This document shows, piece after piece, positions 51,855 to 63,498 of a stretch of DNA of 64,000 bases. A program made the position numbers and the translations under genes. The notes under the pieces were generated by a model. It had not been told where the DNA came from and did no database searches. It worked only from the letters and a program-made list of their open reading frames with translations. The stretch is from Calliopsis andreniformis (taxonomy: Eukaryota; Arthropoda; Insecta; Hymenoptera; Andrenidae). Each line of letters begins with the position of its first letter. Within the stretch, counting starts at the first letter, position 1. The stretch lies in NCBI RefSeq assembly GCF_051401765.1, contig NW_027480569.1:186001-250000 (forward strand). The letters are read 5' to 3'.

Positions 51855-54800
51855 GGATTGAGCATTGAAGGTTGAGTATTGATGCCTGAGGATTGAGGAT
51901 TGTGGATTGATGACTGAGGATCGAGGATTGAAGATTGAGAATTGAGGATTGAAGATCGAGGATTGTGGGTTGAGGATTGAGGATGGAGGATGAGGGCTGA
52001 GGGTTGAGGATTGAGGATTGAGAAATGAGGATTGAGGATTGAGGATTGAAATTGAGGATTGGGTATTGAGGATTGAGGAATGAGGATTGAGGAATTAGGA
52101 TTGAGGATTGAGGATTGAGGATTGAAGATTGAGGATTGGGTATTGAGGGTTGAAGAATGAGGATTGAGGATTGAGGATTGAGGATTGAGGATTGAAGATT
52201 GAGTGTTGAGGATTGAAGATTGAGGATTGAGGATTGAGGATTGAGGATTGAGGATTGAGGGTTGAAGATTGAGTATTGAGGATTGAAGATTGAGGATTGA
52301 GTATTGAGGATTGTGGATTCAGGGTTGAAGATTGAGGATTGAGGATTGAGGATTGAGGATTGAGGATTGCGGATTGAAGACTGAGGATTGGGTATTTAGG
52401 ATTGAAGAATGAGGATTGAGGATTGAGGTCTGAGGATTGAGGATTGAAGATTGAGTATTGATGATTGAATATTGAGGGTTGAGGATTGAGGTTTGAGTAT
52501 GGAGGATGAAGACTGAGGGTTGAGGATTGAGGTTTGTGGAACAAGGATTGAGGATTGAGGATTGAGGACTAATGATTGACGATTAGAGTATTGAAGATTG
52601 AGGATTGATGACTGAGGATTGACGACTGAGAATTGAGGATTGAGGATTGATGATTGAAGATTGAGTATTGAGGATTGAATATTGAGGATTGAGGATTGAG
52701 TATTGAGGATTGAGGATTGAGGATTGAGGATTGAAGATTGAGTATTGAGTATTGAAGGTTGAGGATTGTGGATTGAGGATTAAGGATTGTGGATTGAATA
52801 TTGTAGATTGAGTATTGATACCTGAGGATTGAGGATTGAGGATTGAGGATTGAGGATTGAGGATTGAAGGTTGAGTATTGAGGATTGAAGATTGAGGATT
52901 GAAGATTGAGTATTGATGATTGAATATTGAGGATTGAGTATTGAGGATTGAGGATTGAGGATTGGGTATTGAGGATTGAGTAATGAGGATTGAGGATTGA
53001 GGTTTGAGGATTGAGGATTGAAGATTGAGTATTGGTGATTGAATATTGAGGATTGAGGATTGAGGTTTGAGGATTGAGGATTGAGGATTGAAGATTGAGG
53101 TTGGGTATTGAGGATAGAAGAATGAGGATTGAGGATTGAGGATAGAGGATTGAGGATTGAAGATTGAGTGTTGAGGATTGAAGATTGAGGATTGAGGATT
53201 GAGGATTGAGGATTGAAGATTGAGTATTGAGGATTGAAGATTGAGGATTGAGTATTGAGGATTGAGGATTCAGGGTTGAAGATTGAGGATTGAGGATTGA
53301 GGATTGAGGATTGAGGATTGAGGATTGAAGATTGAATATTGATGATTGAATATTGATGATTGAATATTGAGGACTGAGGATTGAGGGTTGTGGATTGAGG
53401 AAGAGGATTGAATATTTATGTTTGAGGTCTGAGGATTAAGGATTGAGGATTGAGAATTGAGGATTGAGGATTGAGGATTGAAGATTGAGGATTGGGTACT
53501 TAGGATTGAAGAATGAGGATTGAGGATTGAGGTTTGAGGATTGAGGATTGAAGATTGAGTATTGATGATTGAATATTGAGGATTGAGGATTGAGGTTTGA
53601 GGATTGAGGATGAAGACTGAGGGTTGAGGATTGAGGTTTCAGGAACGAGGATTGAGGTTTCAGGAACGAGGATTGAGGTTGAGGATTGAGGACTAAGGAT
53701 TGACGATTGAGTATTGAAGATTGAGGATTGAGCATTGAAGGTTGAGTATTGATGCCTGAGGATTGAGGATTGAGGATTGATGATTGAGGATCGAGGATTG
53801 AAGATTGAGAATTGAGGATTGAAGATCGAGGATTGTGGGTTGAGGATTGAGGATGGAGGATGAGGGCTGAGGGTTGAGGATTGAGGATTGAGAAATGAGG
53901 ATTGAGGATTGAGGATTGAAATTGAGGATTGGGTATTGAGGATTGAAGAATGAGGATTGAGGAATTAGGATTGAGGATTGAGGATTGAGGATTGAAGATT
54001 GAGGATTGGGTATTGAGGGTTGAAGAATGAGGATTGAGGATTGAGGATTGAGGATTGAGGATTGAAGATTGAGTGTTGAGGATTGAAGATTGAGGATTGA
54101 GGATTGAGGATTGAGGATTGAGGATTGAGGGTTGAAGATTGAGTATTGAGGATTGAAGATTGAGGATTGAGTATTGAGGATTGTGGATTCAGGGTTGAAG
54201 ATTGAGGATTGAGGATTGAGGATTGAGGATTGAGGATTGCGGATTGAAGATTGAGGATTGGGTATTTAGGATTGAAGAATGAGGATTGAGGATTGAGGTC
54301 TGAGGATTGAGGATTGAAGATTGAGTATTGATGATTGAATATTGAGGGTTGAGGATTGAGGTTTGAGTATGGAGGATGAAGACTGAGGGTTGAGGATTGA
54401 GGATTGTGGAACAAGGATTGAGGATTGAGGATTGAGGACTAATGATTGACGATTGAGTATTGAAGATTGAGGATTGATGACTGAGGATTGACGACTGAGA
54501 ATTGAGGATTGAGGATTGATGATTGAAGATTGAGCGTTGAGGATTGAATATTGAGGATTGAGGATTGAGTATTGAGGATTGAGGATTGAGGATTGAGGAT
54601 TGAAGATTGAGTATTGAGTATTGAAGGTTGAGGATTGTGGATTGAGGATTAAGGATTGTGGATTGAATATTGTAGATTGAGTATTGATACCTGAGGATTG
54701 AGGATTCAGGATTGAGGATTGAGGATTGAGGATTGAGGATTGAAGGTTGAGTATTGAGGATTGAAGATTGAGGATTGAAGATTGAGTATTGATGATTGAA

Positions 54801-54966
54801 TATTGAGGATTGAGTATTGAGGATTGAGGATTGAGGATTGGGTATTGAGGATTGAGTAATGAGGATTGAGGATTGAGGTTTGAGTATTGAGGATTGAAGA
54901 TTGAGTATTGGTGATTGAATATTGAGGATTGAGGATTGAGGTTTGAGGATTGAGGATTGAGGATTG
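51855..54966. repeat. About 1870-bp tandem duplication
   Basis: AGCATTGAAG at 51861 recurs at 53731. The offset is 1870, then 1869 after an extra base in GATTAGAGTATT near 52582, then 1876 after an added heptamer. Copy one ends at about 53090. A different segment (about 53095-53720, matching 55390-56010 at offset 2295) lies before copy two. Confidence 0.8.
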
Positions 54967-57900
54967 AGGATTGAAGGTTGAGTATTGATGATTGAATATT
55001 GAGTATTGAAGATTGAGTATTGATGATTGTATATTGAGGATTGAGGATTGAGGATTGAGGATTGAGGATTGGGTATTGAGGATTGAGGAATGAGGATTGA
55101 GGATTGAGGTTTGAGGATTGAGGATTGCAGATTGAGTGTTGAGGATAGAAGGTTGAGGATTGAGGATTGAGGATTGAGGAATGACGACTGAAGGCTGAGT
55201 ATTGAGGATTGAAGATTGAGGATAGAGTATTGTGTACTGAGGATGGAGGATGATGGCTGAGGGCTGAGGATTGAGGATTGAGAAATGAGGATTGCGGATT
55301 GAGGATTGAAATTGAGGATTGGGTATTGACGATTGAAGAATGAGGGTTGAGGAATTAGGATTGAGGATTGAGGATTGAGGATTGAAGATTGAGGGTTGGG
55401 TATTGAGGATAGAAGAATGAGGATTGAGGATTGAGGATAGAGGATTGAGGATTGAAGATTGAGTGTTGAGGATTGAAGATTGAGGATTGAGGATTGAGGA
55501 TTGAGGATTGAAGATTGAGTATTGAGGATTGAAGATTGAGGATTGAGTATTGAGGATTGAGGATTCAGGGTTGAAGATTGAGGATTGAGGATTGAGGATT
55601 GAGGATTGAGGATTGAGGATTGAAGATTGAATATTGATGATTGAATATTGATGATTGAATATTGAGGACTGAGTATTGAGGGTTGTGGATTGAGGAAGAG
55701 GATTGAATATTTATGTTTGAGGTCTGAGGATTAAGGATTGAGGATTGAGAATTGAGGATTGAGGATTGAGGATTGAAGATTGAGGATTGGGTACTTAGGA
55801 TTGAAGAATGAGGATTGAGGATTGAGGTTTGAGGATTGAGGATTGAAGATTGAGTATTGATGATTGAATATTGAGGATTGAGGATTGAGGTTTGAGGATT
55901 GAGGATGAAGACTGAGGGTTGAGGATTGAGGTTTCAGGAACGAGGATTGAGGTTTCAGGAACGAGGATTGAGGTTGAGGATTGAGGACTAAGGATTGACG
56001 ATTGAGTATTGAAGATTGAGGATTGATGACTGAGGATTGACGACTGAGAATAGAGGATTGAGGATTGCTGATTGAAGATTGAGTATTGAGGATTGAATAT
56101 GGCGGATTGAGGATTGAGGATTGAGGATTGAGGATTGAGGATTGAGGATTGAGGATTGAGGATTAAGGATTGAGGATTGAGGATTGAGGATTGAGAATTG
56201 AGGATTGAGGATTGAGGATTGAAGATTGAGTATTGATGATTGAATATTGAGGATTGAGGATTGAGGATTGAGGATTGAAGATTGAGTATTGAGAATTGAA
56301 GATTGAGGATTGAGTATTGAGGATTGAGGATTCAGGGTTGAAGATTGAGGATTGAGGATTGAGGATTGAGGATTGAGGATTGAGGATTGGGTGTTTAGTA
56401 TTGAAGAATGAGGATTGAGGATTGAGGTTTGAGGATTGAGGATTGAAGATTGAGTATTGATGATTGAATATTGAGGGTTGAGGATTGAGGTTTGAGGATT
56501 GAGGATGAAGACTGAGGGTTGAGGATTGAGGTTTGAGGAACGAGGATCGAGGATTGAGGATTGAGAATTGAGGATTGAGGATTGAGGATTGAAGATTAAG
56601 TATTGGGTATTTAGGATTGAAGAATGAGGATTGAGGATTGAGGTTTGAGTATTGAGGATTGAAGATTGAGTATTGATGATTGAATATTGAGGATTGAGGA
56701 TTGAGGTTTGAGGACTGAGGATTGAGGGTTGAAGATTGAGTATTGAGGATTGAAGATTGAGGATTGAGTATTGAGGATTGTGGATTCAGGGTTGAAGATT
56801 GAGGATTGAGGATTGAGGATTGAGGATTGAGGATTGCGGATTGAAGATTGAGGATTGGGTATTTAGGATTGAAGAATGAGGATTGAGGATTGAGGTCTGA
56901 GGATTGAGGATTGAAGATTGAGTATTGATGATTGAATATTGAGGGTTGAGGATTGAGGTTTGAGTATGGAGGATGAAGACTGAGGGTTGAGGATTGAGGA
57001 TTGTGGAACAAGGATTGAGGATTGAGGATTGAGGACTAATGATTGACGATTGAGTATTGAAGATTGAGGATTGATGACTGAGGATTGACGACTGAGAATT
57101 GAGGATTGAGGATTGATGATTGAAGATTGAGCGTTGAGGATTGAATATTGAGGATTGAGGATTGAGTATTGAGGATTGAGGATTGAGGATTGAGGATTGA
57201 AGATTGAGTATTGAGTATTGAAGGTTGAGGATTGTGGATTGAGGATTAAGGATTGTGGATTGAATATTGTAGATTGAGTATTGATACCTGAGGATTGAGG
57301 ATTCAGGATTGAGGATTGAGGATTGAGGATTGAGGATTGAAGGTTGAGTATTGAGGATTGAAGATTGAGGATTGAAGATTGAGTATTGATGATTGAATAT
57401 TGAGGATTGAGTATTGAGGATTGAGGATTGAGGATTGGGTATTGAGGATTGAGTAATGAGGATTGAGGATTGAGGTTTGAGTATTGAGGATTGAAGATTG
57501 AGTATTGGTGATTGAATATTGAGGATTGAGGATTGAGGTTTGAGGATTGAGGATTGAGGATTGAGGATTGAAGGTTGAGTATTGATGATTGAATATTGAG
57601 TATTGAAGATTGAGTATTGATGATTGTATATTGAGGATTGAGGATTGAGGATTGAGGATTGAGGATTGGGTATTGAGGATTGAGGAATGAGGATTGAGGA
57701 TTGAGGTTTGAGGATTGAGGATTGCAGATTGAGTGTTGAGGATAGAAGGTTGAGGATTGAGGATTGAGGATTGAGGAATGACGACTGAAGGCTGAGTATT
57801 GAGGATTGAAGATTGAGGATAGAGTATTGTGTACTGAGGATGGAGGATGATGGCTGAGGGCTGAGGATTGAGGATTGAGAAATGAGGATTGCGGATTGAG

Positions 57901-59310
57901 GATTGAAATTGAGGATTGGGTATTGACGATTGAAGAATGAGGGTTGAGGAATTAGGATTGAGGATTGAGGATTGAGGATTGAAGATTGAGGGTTGGGTAT
58001 TGAGGATAGAAGAATGAGGATTGAGGATTGAGGATAGAGGATTGAGGATTGAAGATTGAGTGTTGAGGATTGAAGATTGAGGATTGAGGATTGAGGATTG
58101 AGGATTGAAGATTGAGTATTGAGGATTGAAGATTGAGGATTGAGTATTGAGGATTGAGGATTCAGGGTTGAAGATTGAGGATTGAGGATTGAGGATTGAG
58201 GATTGAGGATTGAGGATTGAAGATTGAATATTGATGATTGAATATTGATGATTGAATATTGAGGACTGAGTATTGAGGGTTGTGGATTGAGGAAGAGGAT
58301 TGAATATTTATGTTTGAGGTCTGAGGATTAAGGATTGAGGATTGAGAATTGAGGATTGAGGATTGAGGATTGAAGATTGAGGATTGGGTACTTAGGATTG
58401 AAGAATGAGGATTGAGGATTGAGGTTTGAGGATTGAGGATTGAAGATTGAGTATTGATGATTGAATATTGAGGATTGAGGATTGAGGTTTGAGGATTGAG
58501 GATGAAGACTGAGGGTTGAGGATTGAGGTTTCAGGAACGAGGATTGAGGTTTCAGGAACGAGGATTGAGGTTGAGGATTGAGGACTAAGGATTGACGATT
58601 GAGTATTGAAGATTGAGGATTGATGACTGAGGATTGACGACTGAGAATAGAGGATTGAGGATTGCTGATTGAAGATTGAGTATTGAGGATTGAATATGGC
58701 GGATTGAGGATTGAGGATTGAGGATTGAGGATTGAGGATTGAGGATTGAGGATTGAGGATTAAGGATTGAGGATTGAGGATTGAGGATTGAGAATTGAGG
58801 ATTGAGGATTGAGGATTGAAGATTGAGTATTGATGATTGAATATTGAGGATTGAGGATTGAGGATTGAGGATTGAAGATTGAGTATTGAGAATTGAAGAT
58901 TGAGGATTGAGTATTGAGGATTGAGGATTCAGGGTTGAAGATTGAGGATTGAGGATTGAGGATTGAGGATTGAGGATTGAGGATTGGGTGTTTAGTATTG
59001 AAGAATGAGGATTGAGGATTGAGGTTTGAGGATTGAGGATTGAAGATTGAGTATTGATGATTGAATATTGAGGGTTGAGGATTGAGGTTTGAGGATTGAG
59101 GATGAAGACTGAGGGTTGAGGATTGAGGTTTGAGGAACGAGGATCGAGGATTGAGGATTGAGAATTGAGGATTGAGGATTGAGGATTGAAGATTAAGTAT
59201 TGGGTATTTAGGATTGAAGAATGAGGATTGAGGATTGAGGTTTGAGTATTGAGGATTGAAGATTGAGTATTGATGATTGAATATTGAGGATTGAGGATTG
59301 AGGTTTGAGG
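54118..59310. repeat. 2597-bp tandem higher-order repeat (E units)
   Basis: About 54118-56713 is repeated at 56715-59310. Anchors exactly 2597 bp apart include GGGTTGAAG (54129 and 56726) and the alpha start (55181 and 57778). 2597 is 371 heptamers. Each copy contains an alpha block with the ACGACT allele and the doubled TTTCAGGAACGAGG string. The second copy overlaps the first 2979-bp unit. Confidence 0.85.
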
Positions 59311-62300
59311 ATTCAGGATGAAGACTGGGGGTTGAGGATTGAGGTTTGAGGAACGAGGATTGAGGTTTGAGGATTGAGGACTTAGGATTGACGATTGAGT
59401 ATTGAAGATTGAGGATTGATGACTGAGGATTGACGACTGAGAATTGAGGATTGAGGATTGATGATTGAAGATTGAGTATTGAGGATTGAATATTGCGGAT
59501 TGAGGATTGAGGATTGAGGATTGAGGATTGAGGATTGAGGATTGAAGATTGAGTATTGTGTATTGAAGGCTGAGGATTGTGGATTGAGGATTAAGGATTG
59601 AGGATTGAATATTGTAGATTGAGTATTGATGCCTGAGGATTGAGGATAGAGGATTGAGGATTGAGGATCTAGGATTGGAGATAAATTATTGAGTATAGAA
59701 GGTTGAGGATTGTGGATTGAGGATTGAGGATTGAGGATTGAGGATTGAGGATTGAGGATTGAGAATTGAGGATTGAGGATTGAGGATTGAAGATTGAGTA
59801 TTGATGATTGAATATTGAGGATTGAGGATTGAGGATTGAGGATTGAAGATTGAGTATTGAGGATTGAAGATTGAGGATTGAGTATTGAGGATTGAGGATT
59901 CAGGGTTGAAGATTGAGGATTGAGGATTGAGGATTGAGGATTGAGGATTGAGGATTGAAGATTGAATATTGATGATTGAATATTGAGGACTGAGGATTGA
60001 GGGTTGTGGATTGAGGACGAGGACTGAGGGTTGAATATTGACGTTTGAGGTCTGAGGATTAAGGATTGAGGATTGAGAATTGAGTATTGAGGATTGAGGA
60101 TTGAAGATTGAGGATTGGGTATTTAGGGTTGAAGAATGAGGATTGAGGATTGAGGTTTTAGGATTGAGGATTGAAGATTGAGTATTGATGATTGAATATT
60201 GAGGATTGAGGATTGAGGTTTGAGGATTGAGGATTGAGGATTGAAGATTGAGGATTGAGTATTTAAGATTGAGTATTGGTGCCTGAGGATTGAGGATCGA
60301 GGATTGAGGATTGAGGATTGGAGATTGACTATTGAGGATTGAAGATTGAGGATTGAGGATTGAGGATTGAGAATTGAGAATTGAGTATGAGGACTGAGGG
60401 TTGAGGATTGAGGTTTGAGGAATGAGGACTGAGGGTTGGGAATGAGGATTGAGGATTGAGGATTGAGGATTGAGCATTGAAGGTTGAGTATTGATGCCTG
60501 AGGATTGAGGATTGAGGATTGAGGATTGAGGATTGAGGATTGAGGATTGAAGGTTGAGTATTGATGATTGAATATTGAGTATTGAAGATTGAGTATTGAT
60601 GATTGTATATTGAGGATTGAGGATTGAGGATTGAGGATTGAGGATTGGGTATTGAGGATTGAGGAATGAGGATTGAGGATTGAGGTTTGAGGATTGAGGA
60701 TTGCAGATTGAGTGTTGAGGATAGAAGGTTGAGGATTGAGGATTGAGGATTGAGGAATGACGACTGAAGGCTGAGTATTGAGGATTGAAGATTGAGGATA
60801 GAGTATTGTGTACTGAGGATGGAGGATGATGGCTGAGGGCTGAGGATTGAGGATTGAGAAATGAGGATTGCGGATTGAGGATTGAAATTGAGGATTGGGT
60901 ATTGACGATTGAAGAATGAGGGTTGAGGAATTAGGATTGAGGATTGAGGATTGAGGATTGAAGATTGAGGGTTGGGTATTGAGGATAGAAGAATGAGGAT
61001 TGAGGATTGAGGATAGAGGATTGAGGATTGAAGATTGAGTGTTGAGGATTGAAGATTGAGGATTGAGGATTGAGGATTGAGGATTGAAGATTGAGTATTG
61101 AGGATTGAAGATTGAGGATTGAGTATTGAGGATTGAGGATTCAGGGTTGAAGATTGAGGATTGAGGATTGAGGATTGAGGATTGAGGATTGAGGATTGAA
61201 GATTGAATATTGATGATTGAATATTGATGATTGAATATTGAGGACTGAGGATTGAGGGTTGTGGATTGAGGAAGAGGATTGAATATTTATGTTTGAGGTC
61301 TGAGGATTAAGGATTGAGGATTGAGAATTGAGGATTGAGGATTGAGGATTGAAGATTGAGGATTGGGTACTTAGGATTGAAGAATGAGGATTGAGGATTG
61401 AGGTTTGAGGATTGAGGATTGAAGATTGAGTATTGATGATTGAATATTGAGGATTGAGGATTGAGGTTTGAGGATTGAGGATGAAGACTGAGGGTTGAGG
61501 ATTGAGGTTTCAGGAACGAGGATTGAGGTTTCAGGAACGAGGATTGAGGTTGAGGATTGAGGACTAAGGATTGACGATTGAGTATTGAAGATTGAGGATT
61601 GATGACTGAGGATTGACGACTGAGAATAGAGGATTGAGGATTGCTGATTGAAGATTGAGTATTGAGGATTGAATATGGCGGATTGAGGATTGAGGATTGA
61701 GGATTGAGGATTGAGGATTGAGGATTGAGGATTGAGGATTAAGGATTGAGGATTGAGGATTGAGGATTGAGAATTGAGGATTGAGGATTGAGGATTGAAG
61801 ATTGAGTATTGATGATTGAATATTGAGGATTGAGGATTGAGGATTGAGGATTGAAGATTGAGTATTGAGAATTGAAGATTGAGGATTGAGTATTGAGGAT
61901 TGAGGATTCAGGGTTGAAGATTGAGGATTGAGGATTGAGGATTGAGGATTGAGGATTGAGGATTGGGTGTTTAGTATTGAAGAATGAGGATTGAGGATTG
62001 AGGTTTGAGGATTGAGGATTGAAGATTGAGTATTGATGATTGAATATTGAGGGTTGAGGATTGAGGTTTGAGGATTGAGGATGAAGACTGAGGGTTGAGG
62101 ATTGAGGTTTGAGGAACGAGGATCGAGGATTGAGGATTGAGAATTGAGGATTGAGGATTGAGGATTGAAGATTGAGTATTGGGTATTTAGGATTGAAGAA
62201 TGAGGATTGAGGATTGAGGTTTGAGTATTGAGGATTGAAGATTGAGTATTGATGATTGAATATTGAGGATTGAGGATTGAGGTTTGAGGATTCAGGATGA

Positions 62301-63498
62301 AGACTGGGGGTTGAGGATTGAGGTTTGAGGAACGAGGATTGAGGTTTGAGGATTGAGGACTTAGGATTGACGATTGAGTATTGAAGATTGAGGATTGATG
62401 ACTGAGGATTGACGACTGAGAATTGAGGATTGAGGATTGATGATTGAAGATTGAGTATTGAGGATTGAATATTGCGGATTGAGGATTGAGGATTGAGGAT
62501 TGAGGATTGAGGATTGAGGATTGAAGATTGAGTATTGTGTATTGAAGGCTGAGGATTGTGGATTGAGGATTAAGGATTGAGGATTGAATATTGTAGATTG
62601 AGTATTGATGCCTGAGGATTGAGGATAGAGGATTGAGGATTGAGGATCTAGGATTGGAGATAAATTATTGAGTATAGAAGGTTGAGGATTGTGGATTGAG
62701 GATTGAGGATTGAGGATTGAGGATTGAGGATTGAGGATTGAGAATTGAGGATTGAGGATTGAGGATTGAAGATTGAGTATTGATGATTGAATATTGAGGA
62801 TTGAGGATTGAGGATTGAGGATTGAAGATTGAGTATTGAGGATTGAAGATTGAGGATTGAGTATTGAGGATTGAGGATTCAGGGTTGAAGATTGAGGATT
62901 GAGGATTGAGGATTGAGGATTGAGGATTGAGGATTGAAGATTGAATATTGATGATTGAATATTGAGGACTGAGGATTGAGGGTTGTGGATTGAGGACGAG
63001 GACTGAGGGTTGAATATTGACGTTTGAGGTCTGAGGATTAAGGATTGAGGATTGAGAATTGAGTATTGAGGATTGAGGATTGAAGATTGAGGATTGGGTA
63101 TTTAGGGTTGAAGAATGAGGATTGAGGATTGAGGTTTTAGGATTGAGGATTGAAGATTGAGTATTGATGATTGAATATTGAGGATTGAGGATTGAGGTTT
63201 GAGGATTGAGGATTGAGGATTGAAGATTGAGGATTGAGTATTTAAGATTGAGTATTGGTGCCTGAGGATTGAGGATCGAGGATTGAGGATTGAGGATTGG
63301 AGATTGACTATTGAGGATTGAAGATTGAGGATTGAGGATTGAGGATTGAGAATTGAGAATTGAGTATGAGGACTGAGGGTTGAGGATTGAGGTTTGAGGA
63401 ATGAGGACTGAGGGTTGGGAATGAGGATTGAGGATTGAGGATTGAGGATTGAGCATTGAAGGTTGAGTATTGATGCCTGAGGATTGAGGATTGAGGAT
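57541..63498. repeat. 2979-bp tandem higher-order repeat
   Basis: About 57541-60519 is repeated as 60520-63498. Anchors 2979 bp apart are AAGGTTGAGTATTG (57571 and 60550), the alpha start (57778 and 60757) and GATCTAGG (59666 and 62645). One visible difference is GATTAAGTATTGGG near 59186 against GATTGAGTATTGGG near 62165. The longest stop-free frame in each (59686-60477 and 62665-63456) translates identically. Both copies lack one G in GGGTTGGGAATG (60438 and 63417) compared with GGGTTGGGGAATG elsewhere. Confidence 0.88.
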
